This document shows positions 57,829 through 64,000 of a stretch of DNA of 64,000 bases, piece after piece. The stretch is from assembly GCF_023284025.1 (NCBI RefSeq), contig NZ_JAKIKR010000009.1, positions 52,160 through 116,159 on the forward strand, in the 5' to 3' direction. Position 1 is the first letter of the stretch; each line of letters starts with the position of its first letter. The position numbers and the translations under genes are program-made. The notes under the pieces were generated by a model. That model had not been told where the DNA came from. It was given only the letters and a program-made list of their open reading frames with translations, and did not search any database. Source of the stretch: Shewanella abyssi. GTDB lineage: Bacteria > Pseudomonadota > Gammaproteobacteria > Enterobacterales > Shewanellaceae.

Positions 57829-58094
57829 ATACCAATCTCATTAAATATGTGGTCATTCAGCGGGAATTTAAATCACTTTAGGCAAGCAAGTGGGTTGTAG
57901 CTAATAGTTATTCTATATCGAAAACCACATGCGCTGTATAAAGTGATTTCCCTATGCCTTAAACATCAGCCGCACGTAGTGAGCTTCTCATGACTTTCAC
58001 TTGCCTAAAAAGGGAAAGTCGATTTCTTCATCAATGTGCCTTAAAAAAAGCCTGAGCAGTTCTGAACTGATTAGATATTTAAAAGGATTGGTAT
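57829..58094. repeat. 266-bp inverted-repeat element, copy 2 (MITE-like)
   Basis: Ends ATACCAATCTCATTAAATAT (57829-57848) and the inverted ATATTTAAAAGGATTGGTAT (58075-58094), matching at 17 of 20 positions. The interior shares the ordered blocks listed for copy 1 at 23087-23354. Non-coding. It sits directly upstream of the riboswitch promoter, and its right end lies about 40 bases before the -10 of the thiamine operon. Confidence 0.85.
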
Positions 58095-58133
58095 AAATAT
58101 TAAGAAGAGTGTCATCGTTTTGTAAAACTCATG

Positions 58134-58139
58134 TATAAT
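58134..58139 (+). promoter_or_regulatory. -10 element of the thiamine-salvage operon
   Basis: TATAAT, a perfect -10, placed so that transcription starts at the beginning of the riboswitch aptamer (near 58146). No good -35 at the right distance; TG directly precedes it. Confidence 0.55.
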
Positions 58140-58146
58140 CGGCCGC

Positions 58147-58260
58147 GCCAAGGGGTGTTAAAGTCTATAAACCGAAAGTTGGATATTTTAGACTTTAACT
58201 GAGATGTTGAAAAACAAACCCTTTGAACCTGATCCGGCTTATACCGGCGTAGGAATGGGC
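58147..58260 (+). ncRNA. TPP (thiamine pyrophosphate) riboswitch aptamer
   Basis: The THI-element landmarks are all present in order: GGGGTG (58152-58157), CTGAGA (58199-58204), then CCCTTTGAACCTGATCCGG followed by CTTATACCGGCGTAGGAATGG. These form the conserved TPP pockets. It lies in the leader of the TonB-receptor gene, so the whole operon should be shut down when thiamine diphosphate is plentiful. Confidence 0.95.
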
Positions 58261-58292
58261 CACAATTCATTTCCCGATCGCTTCTTTATGTT

Positions 58293-58321
58293 GCCGGATC
58301 TCAAAATTATAATTTGAGGTC
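58293..58321 (+). promoter_or_regulatory. riboswitch expression platform (ribosome-site sequestor and anti-sequestor)
   Basis: GATCTCAAA (58297-58305) can pair with TTTGAGGTC (58313-58321), hiding the ribosome site GAGG just before the ATG at 58324. GCCGGATC (58293-58300) is an exact complement of GATCCGGC (58231-58238) inside the aptamer. The two pairings exclude each other, giving a translational on/off switch: ligand-bound aptamer frees the sequestor, ligand-free RNA uses the anti-sequestor. Confidence 0.8.
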
Positions 58322-58323
58322 CT

Positions 58324-60462
58324 ATGTTAAATCTAAAAGTTTATTCCCCTGTTGCGGTTGCCGTCATGGCAGCGCTAGTTTCATCGCCAACCTTTGCTAA
58401 TACAGATTCTGAGACGCCTGTTGATGAGATGGAAGTCATGGTTGTGACGTCTGATTTTCGCGGTTCATCGTTAGAAAAGATACCGTCGAGTGTCACTGTC
58501 ATTGATCAACAGCAAATTGAAGATCAAGGTGCGCAGCACTTTGAAGATATCTTAAACTCAATTGCAAACTTCAACTGGTCTGGCGGTAGCTCAAGACCTA
58601 AATACTTTCAAATTCGTGGTGTTGGCGAACAAGAGGAGTATCAGGGCGCACCTAACTCCTCTGTCGGTTTTATTGTTGATGATATTGATTTATCAGGTTT
58701 AGGCATGGCTTCCAGCATGTACGACCTACAACAAGTTGAAGTTTTGCGCGGACCACAAGGCACCCGCTACGGTGCTAATGCATTAGCCGGTCTTATCTAT
58801 CTTAAGAGTAACGACCCAACCGATGTATTTGAACATGGCGCCGAGGTGTCCTTAGGTGATGATAACCTGCAGACCTTCAGTGGTTTTAGCTCTGGTCCAC
58901 TTACCGACTCTGGAAACTTGCTTTACCGTGTGTCACTGCAGCAGCATCAACAAGATGGCTATCGAGATAATCTCTATCTTGGCGAGAGCGACACCAATAA
59001 CCGTGACGAATTTACCGGTCGCGCAAAACTGCGTTGGTACGCTACTGAAGACTTAGAGATAGATCTGACCTTCTTATTTGCAGACTACGATAATGGTTAT
59101 GATGCTTGGACATTAGATAATAACGGCTTCGATACGTTAACTGACGCCCCAGGTGTTGATAAGCAAACCACCAACGGTACCGCGCTGAAGTTTACCTACA
59201 CTGGTGCTGAAAACGTTGAACTAACGTCCTTAACCTCGCTTGCAAATTCAAATACTCGTCATAATTACGACGGTGACTGGGCCAATCCTGACTATTGGGA
59301 AAGTCGAGATTGCGACGGCAGCCCATGTGAATATGAGTATAACTGGGACAAGAAAGGCGATAGGCAAACCATAACCCAAGAGTTTAGATTAGCTTCAACA
59401 GAATCTGGCCGTATCTTTGCAGGGAGTACAGATTGGCTTGTTGGCGTGTATGCGATGGATCTTCAAGAAGACAATGAGACCGTCGATACATATAACCAGC
59501 TTGCCGCTGAGTACGAAGCGCAAAACTATGCACTCTTTGGCCAATTGGACTCAGATCTAGGCGCTAACTATGCTTTATCGGTTGGTCTGCGTGTTGAGCG
59601 CCGCGATAGCGAATACAGCGATTCCGCTGGCGATGAGTTTGAGCCAAGTGAAACTATGTGGGGCGGCCATATTGCTTTAAGCAAAGCGCTTAGCGAAAAC
59701 CATGAGTCGTATATCCGTGTCGCCAGAGGCTATAAAGCGGGTGGCTTTAATATGTCACTGCCAGTAGAGCTTGCCGATAAAAAAGAGTACGACACCGAAA
59801 TTCTTTATAACTATGAAGTGGGCTTAAAGTCGGTTTGGTTTGATGGCCAAGCCAGCACTAATCTATCAGTGTTCTTTATGGACAGACAAGATCAACAAGT
59901 CGCTGCTTCACAACAATCAACAGTGCCTGGCGAAGAGGGTAACTTCATTCTGTTTACCGAAAATGCGGGCAGTTCTCAAAACTACGGTGCAGAGCTAGAC
60001 GGCAACTGGTATGCCACTGACAATCTTAAGCTTTACACCAGTCTAGGTTGGTTAGAAACCGAATACGGTGATTACCAGTATGAAGATAAATATGGTGGGA
60101 TTGTTGATCTTTCTGGTCGCGAACTCGCCCACTCACCGAACTTTACCTTTAGCGTCGGTGCCACTTATCGTAGCGATTCAGGCTGGTTTGCGAACGTGAA
60201 CGCCAGCGGTAAGAGTGACTTCTATTACTCTGACAGTAATGAATCTAAATCTGATGCTTACCAGATTTTTAATGCCAAGATAGGTTACGAAGCTGATATG
60301 TGGTCTGCATACCTGTGGGGACGCAATCTGTTTGACGAACAATACGGCGTTCGAGGTTTCTATTTCGGCAATGAGCCTGATTTAGGCTGGGCAGATAAGC
60401 AATATGTACGTTATGGTGACCCACGCCAATTAGGACTTACTTTAAACGTTAAGTTTATGTAA
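58324..60462 (+). CDS. TonB-dependent outer-membrane receptor, thiamine-regulated
   Basis: 712 residues. Signal peptide about 1-25 (SSPTFA cleavage). Plug domain: SSLEKIPSSVTVIDQQQIED, FEDILNSIANFNWSGGSSRP, QIRGVGEQEEYQG, QQVEVLRGPQGTRYGANALAG. A 22-strand-type barrel follows with ESYIRVARGYKAGGFN, NYEVGLKS and the near-C-terminal GRNLFDEQYGVRGF, ending LTLNVKFM (Met rather than Phe last). Control by the TPP riboswitch and the downstream genes point to thiamine or a thiamine precursor as substrate, as known for such receptors in Shewanella-type genomes. Confidence 0.93.
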   Translation: MLNLKVYSPVAVAVMAALVSSPTFANTDSETPVDEMEVMVVTSDFRGSSLEKIPSSVTVIDQQQIEDQGAQHFEDILNSIANFNWSGGSSRPKYFQIRGVGEQEEYQGAPNSSVGFIVDDIDLSGLGMASSMYDLQQVEVLRGPQGTRYGANALAGLIYLKSNDPTDVFEHGAEVSLGDDNLQTFSGFSSGPLTDSGNLLYRVSLQQHQQDGYRDNLYLGESDTNNRDEFTGRAKLRWYATEDLEIDLTFLFADYDNGYDAWTLDNNGFDTLTDAPGVDKQTTNGTALKFTYTGAENVELTSLTSLANSNTRHNYDGDWANPDYWESRDCDGSPCEYEYNWDKKGDRQTITQEFRLASTESGRIFAGSTDWLVGVYAMDLQEDNETVDTYNQLAAEYEAQNYALFGQLDSDLGANYALSVGLRVERRDSEYSDSAGDEFEPSETMWGGHIALSKALSENHESYIRVARGYKAGGFNMSLPVELADKKEYDTEILYNYEVGLKSVWFDGQASTNLSVFFMDRQDQQVAASQQSTVPGEEGNFILFTENAGSSQNYGAELDGNWYATDNLKLYTSLGWLETEYGDYQYEDKYGGIVDLSGRELAHSPNFTFSVGATYRSDSGWFANVNASGKSDFYYSDSNESKSDAYQIFNAKIGYEADMWSAYLWGRNLFDEQYGVRGFYFGNEPDLGWADKQYVRYGDPRQLGLTLNVKFM

Positions 60463-60528
60463 ATCATAGTTAAAAAAGACTTATTAATTTTAATATTGTT
60501 ATCAGCAATAAATGCTTGAGGTCAGAAA

Positions 60529-60789
60529 ATGAAGTTAACTGCAGAAATTAGTTGCTACCCACTACAAGACAACTATTTAGATCCCATTAGATGGTTTATC
60601 GGTCGAGTCGATAGTTATGACAATATCCAGAGGGTGACTAACGCCATGGCAACACAGGTGTGCGGTGAATATGCTGAGGTGATGGCAATGTTGGCAACCG
60701 AAATGGAAGCGGCGCACGAGAAGTGGGGCAAGGCGGTATTTGTTGTTAAATTTATCGGTGGTGAACTCGACTTAAGCCACAGTGAGTAA
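60529..60789 (+). CDS. YkoF-like thiamine/HMP-binding small protein
   Basis: 86 residues. MKLTAEISCYPLQDNYLDPI and NAMATQVCGEYAEVMAML, then KAVFVVKFIGGEL: the ferredoxin-like strand-helix pattern of the MTH1187/YkoF family, whose members bind thiamine or hydroxymethylpyrimidine. No signal peptide, so cytoplasmic. Its place between the receptor and the permease gene, under one riboswitch, supports a thiamine-related role such as buffering or delivery of imported vitamin. Confidence 0.82.
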   Translation: MKLTAEISCYPLQDNYLDPIRWFIGRVDSYDNIQRVTNAMATQVCGEYAEVMAMLATEMEAAHEKWGKAVFVVKFIGGELDLSHSE

Positions 60790-60934
60790 CTGTCTATAGT
60801 CACTGTATATAGTTAAAGTCACTGCGGATATCTACCGCTGTAATGACAAGTAGCCGCGGAGTATTATCGATACTTTGTGGCTATTTGCTTTTAACTTCTG
60901 ATGATTGTTAGCGTCAATAAAGAGATTGAGTTTC

Positions 60935-61597
60935 ATGGCAGATTTTTGGTTAGCTTTAATGGATAGTATTACTTCAGCGTTTGGAGAGGCACAAGCCTTA
61001 ACAGCCTGGGAAGCGGTAGCAGTATTGCTAGCGTTAGCCTATTTGATATTAGCGATGAAAGGGAGTGTGTGGTGCTGGCCCGCAGCATTAACCAGCACAG
61101 CGATCTATACGGTGTTGTTTTGGAACGTGTCGTTACTGATGGAGTCGGTGCTTAACGTTTACTATATGGCAATGGCCGTATATGGCTATTGGTTGTGGAC
61201 CAAAGGTGGCAAAGCACATGATGGCGTTAACATTGTCTCATGGCGGCTATCGACTCACCTTAAGTTGATTGCTATCACCACATTATTGGCGTTAATTATT
61301 GGCCATTTTATGGCGACACAGACTCAAGCTTCATTTCCCTACTTGGACGCCGCAACGACCTGTTTTGCAGTGATGACGACCTTCTTAGTCGCTAAAAAAG
61401 TGTTGGAAAACTGGATCTATTGGTTTGTTATCGATGCTGTCTCGATCTACTTATATGTCAGTAAGGGCCTGATGTTAACTTCAGTGCTGTTTGTATTCTA
61501 TGTGGTCATGGTGGTGTTTGGCTACGTTATGTGGCGCAATAAAATGCAAGCACAGCAGCCAAATGACAGCATAGCTGTCGCGGCAGGAGCGGTTTAA
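60935..61597 (+). CDS. pnuT: PnuC-family vitamin transporter, probably thiamine (PnuT)
   Basis: 220 residues from the ATG at 60935; an in-frame upstream start would add ten residues. About seven membrane helices. PnuC-family features: WEAVAVLLALAYLILAMKGSVWCWP, VLNVYYMAMAVYGYWLW and ENWIYWFVIDAVSIYLYVSKGL (Trp/Tyr-rich binding stretch). PnuC proteins move nicotinamide riboside, but homologues behind TPP riboswitches move thiamine. The next gene, a kinase, would trap the imported vitamin by phosphorylation. Confidence 0.9.
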   Translation: MADFWLALMDSITSAFGEAQALTAWEAVAVLLALAYLILAMKGSVWCWPAALTSTAIYTVLFWNVSLLMESVLNVYYMAMAVYGYWLWTKGGKAHDGVNIVSWRLSTHLKLIAITTLLALIIGHFMATQTQASFPYLDAATTCFAVMTTFLVAKKVLENWIYWFVIDAVSIYLYVSKGLMLTSVLFVFYVVMVVFGYVMWRNKMQAQQPNDSIAVAAGAV

Positions 61598-62653
61598 GTG
61601 AGTGACTCACTTAAACAACAATTAGCGGGCTATTTAACCCAGTCAGGCTTGAGTAGCGTGAGTGTTATTGCCCCGCTGACCCAAGGGCTAAGCAATCAAA
61701 ACTACTATGTACGCGGCTTACATGGGAGTAAAGCTGAAGAGTCTGAATGGGTGCTCAGAGTTAACAGTTGGGCAAGTTCTCAGATCTGTGATCGAGATAG
61801 TGAGGTAGATGCTTGGCGCTCAGCAAGTGATGCCAGCCTCGCGCCAAGGATGGTTTATGTCAGTGCCGATAAGCAATTTTATTTAAGTGAATTTATCGCT
61901 CAAGAAAACGACCATAGTTGGAACGAGCTTATTAGTGCCAATGGCGCTCATCCAATGACCAACACCCAAGAGTGTTGGCCGGGGGCTGAGCAACAGCTAC
62001 TGCAATTACTCAATGGCTTAAAACAGCTACCCACCCCTAAAAATGTCATTGGGGTGGAGAAACAGTGGCAGATCTATAACGCACGTTTAATCCAAATGCA
62101 GCAGAAGCTACTGAGTCAACCAAGCGATAGCCACCCAAGTATTGCGGCTTGGTTACAGCAGTTTGATAACCTTTTCGCCCAAACAGGCGCAATAGCGGTA
62201 ATGCTCGACTCTCTCGATAAGTGCTTAGTCAATCTGCAGTTTAGCCATCGAGATCTAAACCCCTATAACATTTTAGTCGTACAAGATAAGCTCAACTGTA
62301 TTGATTTTGAATACGCTTGTAGCTCCCATCCTTTGTGCGATCTCGCATCAGTCATTGCCAGCCATTCGTTGTCATCAAAACAACGGCACTGGTTGATAGC
62401 AAACTATATACGGCAGCAACGTAATTTGAACCGTCACGCAGTTCATGCCGTGCCTGCCGCCGTCGATCTCTATTGGGTTTTTGCCGTCTGTTGGGCGCTA
62501 CAAATGGCGTTTGATAATATTGCGCTAACTGGCAACTCTGGCAACTCTGGCAGCTCTGGCAACAACAGCCAACAGCTTTCCTCTGGTGAGCAGGCAAGTA
62601 ACTACCTCGATTGCGCTAGCCAGTACCAGCAGCTTATTGCCAGCTGTTCGTAA
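61598..62653 (+). CDS. thiamine-kinase-like phosphotransferase (APH fold)
   Basis: 351 residues, GTG start immediately after the pnuT stop (TAAGTG). Aminoglycoside-phosphotransferase/choline-kinase fold: N-lobe PLTQGLSNQNYYVRG and WVLRVNSW; catalytic loop FSHRDLNPYNILVV; metal site CIDFEYACSSHPLCDLASVIA. Context suggests phosphorylation of imported thiamine or a precursor. The C-terminal half carries a low-complexity Gly-Asn-Ser run from tandem nonamers. Last gene of the thiamine operon. Confidence 0.85.
   Translation: MSDSLKQQLAGYLTQSGLSSVSVIAPLTQGLSNQNYYVRGLHGSKAEESEWVLRVNSWASSQICDRDSEVDAWRSASDASLAPRMVYVSADKQFYLSEFIAQENDHSWNELISANGAHPMTNTQECWPGAEQQLLQLLNGLKQLPTPKNVIGVEKQWQIYNARLIQMQQKLLSQPSDSHPSIAAWLQQFDNLFAQTGAIAVMLDSLDKCLVNLQFSHRDLNPYNILVVQDKLNCIDFEYACSSHPLCDLASVIASHSLSSKQRHWLIANYIRQQRNLNRHAVHAVPAAVDLYWVFAVCWALQMAFDNIALTGNSGNSGSSGNNSQQLSSGEQASNYLDCASQYQQLIASCS
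62531..62566 (+). repeat. in-frame 9-bp tandem repeat in the kinase gene
   Basis: Four nonamers: GGCAACTCT twice, then GGCAGCTCT and GGCAACAAC, encoding Gly-Asn-Ser, Gly-Asn-Ser, Gly-Ser-Ser, Gly-Asn-Asn. In-frame copy changes by slippage would be tolerated. Confidence 0.85.
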
Positions 62654-62965
62654 CAAATAGTGCCAGCCATAGTTAATGCTGAGTTAATCAGCCGCGCTTT
62701 TAAACTCAGACATTCAAGCAAACTCCGCAATTTATTAGAACTTTTCGTCAATTATTTGTTGAAAGTAATTCAAGTACACGTTTGGTAGACGTCAATCGTT
62801 GATATTGGTTTTTAAACTGGTTATGTTATTGATTATAAATGGCTGGCTATTACTAATTTCAGGATTTCAGTAACTCGAATAAAGTTAAAGTTGGTAGAGA
62901 TTTCATTGCTGTGCAAGTAGAATTGGAAATTGATCTTAATAAAATATGGTAAAGGGATTATTTTT
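62654..62965. other. non-coding gap after the thiamine operon
   Basis: AT-rich, 312 bases. No terminator with T-run recognised. AATGGCTGGCTAT (62838-62850) is identical to part of the tandem unit next to the IS30 element at 7231-7292. Confidence 0.45.
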
Positions 62966-63271
62966 ATGATGAAGGTTTGGAAGTGTTCTCTTTATTTTTG
63001 GCTGTCGATGTTAATGGTGATGACTACTTTGCCATTTATGGTTGAACCATCTAATAGTGACATATATAAATTGGGAGGAGTGCTATTTTGGACGGGAACT
63101 GTTTGGTTTTCAATTATTCCGTTAGGTGCACTACTGTTTGAATGGACGGAAATGAGTTTTATGACAAAGTTAAAGTATCTTCTTTGTACGATAGCTATAC
63201 CATTTATAGGTAGTGTGATTTTATATTTTCATAGGCAAAGGGATTTAAATAAACTAGCAATAAAAAATTAA
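62966..63271 (+). CDS. small hypothetical membrane protein, AT-rich
   Basis: 101 residues from the ATG at 62966 with AAGGGA upstream. Three hydrophobic segments (about 8-26, 38-57, 68-86) separated by short loops; C-terminal tail basic (HRQRDLNKLAIKN). Codon choice is markedly more AT-rich than in the neighbouring operons, which with the adjacent IS30-type end suggests acquisition. No family recognised. Confidence 0.6.
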   Translation: MMKVWKCSLYFWLSMLMVMTTLPFMVEPSNSDIYKLGGVLFWTGTVWFSIIPLGALLFEWTEMSFMTKLKYLLCTIAIPFIGSVILYFHRQRDLNKLAIKN

Positions 63272-63310
63272 CTTATGAACCTTATGTCTAAATAAATAGT
63301 ACCACCAATA

Positions 63311-63347
63311 GTTAATGGTAATGGTGCACTTGCATATTGAACGCGGC
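63311..63347. mobile_element. solitary IS30-type right end (remnant)
   Basis: GTTAATGGTAATGGTGCACT and the following 17 bases match the right end of the intact IS30 element (7194-7230) at 34-35 of 37 positions. No transposase is attached. It marks an old insertion, deletion scar or recombination point. Confidence 0.8.
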
Positions 63348-63432
63348 GGTCAACTGCTCGCTAAAAGCTGACATTAGGTTTAATGCCTGTAATGGCAACT
63401 TTGAACCTAAAGCAGTCATTTCAAGTTTTCAC

Positions 63433-63861
63433 TTATTGTTGCCCTGTTGCTTTTTTGGTAAAAAGGGCATCCACGATTGGGCAGTCATCTATAGACTTGT
63501 TACTTGCTGTACATTGAGTAACCATTTCATTCAATGCCAATTGCAGGCGCTGTAAATCATTTATTTTGTCTTCTACTACTCTCGCTTGTTGCATTGCCAT
63601 AGCCTTAACTTCACCACAATAGTGGTTAGGTTCATCAATAAGTTTAAGTAGTTCTTTGATTTGTTCAATTTTAAATCCTAGCTCTCGGCTACGCCTAATA
63701 AAGTTCAATCGCTTAACATCGGGTAAGGCATACACTCTATGTCCTCCCTCTGTTCTTGGCGGTTCTGGCATTAGTCCAATTTTTTCATAGTAATGAACAG
63801 TTTCTACTTTACATCCCGATTCATTAGCTAATTGCCCCACTGAATATTTTTTTAAAATCAT
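63433..63861 (-). CDS. MerR-family metal-responsive regulator (CadR/PbrR-like)
   Basis: 142 residues. Winged helix: YSVGQLANESGCKVETVHYYEKIGL, RTEGGHRVYALPDVKRLNFIRRSRELGF. The dimerisation helix is followed by a metal loop. Cys residues in NHYCGEV, VTQCTAS and DDCPIV sit where the three ligands of CadR, PbrR and MerR lie. The promoter it faces has the 19-base spacer diagnostic of this family. Metal is probably Cd, Pb, Zn or Hg. Divergent from a GDCCVxC-type gene. Confidence 0.9.
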   Translation of the reverse strand: MILKKYSVGQLANESGCKVETVHYYEKIGLMPEPPRTEGGHRVYALPDVKRLNFIRRSRELGFKIEQIKELLKLIDEPNHYCGEVKAMAMQQARVVEDKINDLQRLQLALNEMVTQCTASNKSIDDCPIVDALFTKKATGQQ

Positions 63862-63870
63862 ATAAAAACC

Positions 63871-63901
63871 TTGAACCTATAGTAACTACAGGTTCTATAC
63901 T
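63871..63901 (+). promoter_or_regulatory. MerR-type promoter/operator with 19-bp spacer
   Basis: TTGAAC (63871-63876), 19 bases, TATACT (63896-63901). The spacer contains the dyad ACCTATAGT-A-ACTACAGGT (one mismatch), very close to the known CadR and PbrR operators (CTATAGTNNCTA core). It drives the rightward gene and overlaps the regulator's own upstream region. Confidence 0.88.
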
Positions 63902-63926
63902 AACATAAAGAAACTAGGGATCGAAT

Positions 63927-64000
63927 ATGACTAAAATTATCACTGACTCAGAACTAATATGTCCTGAATGTAAGCATAAAAAAGTACTTGAAATGCCAAC
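63927..64000 (+). CDS. GDCCVxC-type small protein, start only
   Basis: The gene begins at the ATG at 63927 and runs off the right edge; 24 codons are visible (MTKIITDSELICPECKHKKV then LEMPT). This matches the N terminus of the small cysteine-rich GDCCVxC-domain proteins often found next to MerR-type regulators of heavy-metal efflux, some of which are selenoproteins. The naming motif itself lies beyond the window. Confidence 0.65.
   Translation, partial: MTKIITDSELICPECKHKKVLEMP

Overview
The window looks like chromosomal DNA of a marine gammaproteobacterium, most likely Shewanella. This rests on gene content, not a database search: a small tetraheme c-type cytochrome of the CctA/Stc type beside htpX, an RND pump beside gltA, and the runs gltA / sdhCDAB / sucABCD / fur / cobB and bioA / bioBFCD. 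No rRNA, tRNA or CRISPR array was seen.

Layout. 1-1460: left edge of an RND efflux operon (minus strand). 1461-8388: an accessory block with a CadC-like membrane regulator, a convergent secreted SUMF1-FN3-CBM6 protein, an intact IS30-family element and an RluA-type pseudouridine synthase. 8527-19818: the TCA block, with gltA divergent from sdhCDAB-sucABCD. 20310-29635: a chemoreceptor, small unknown genes, a 268-bp inverted-repeat element, an AEC transporter, an FMN/Fe-S glutamate-synthase-like protein, a GNAT enzyme, fur, and the overlapping pair cobB / N4BP2-like P-loop kinase, then an outer-membrane barrel. 29863-31956: a solitary EF-G gene. 32395-37896: biotin synthesis, bioA divergent from bioBFCD. 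38227-39739: htpX and the tetraheme cytochrome.

40097-52113 is a nitrate-assimilation island in two transcription units, each preceded by a sigma-54 type promoter (GG-N10-GC). Unit 1 is nitrate reductase, siroheme methyltransferase, a YbiB/TrpD2-like protein and a NasT-like ANTAR regulator. Unit 2 has a leader with an intrinsic terminator, then nirB, nirD, a NarK-type porter and a PP2C-phosphatase/Ser-Thr-kinase fusion. No NasS-like sensor gene is visible. A lipoprotein with a transglutaminase-like triad and TPRs follows.

53651-57751 holds a LuxR/CsgD-type regulator, small envelope proteins, a short TetR-type regulator, and a packed cluster of hinT, two hotdog thioesterases and a YcfL-like lipoprotein. 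58147-62653 is a thiamine-salvage operon behind a TPP riboswitch whose sequestor and anti-sequestor can be read directly: TonB receptor, YkoF-like binding protein, PnuC/PnuT permease and a thiamine-kinase-like enzyme. The right edge (62966-64000) is AT-rich and carries a solitary IS30-type end, then a CadR/PbrR-like MerR regulator divergent from the start of a GDCCVxC-type gene. The two inverted-repeat elements (23087-23354 and 57829-58094) belong to one family and are the clearest unexplained repeats.
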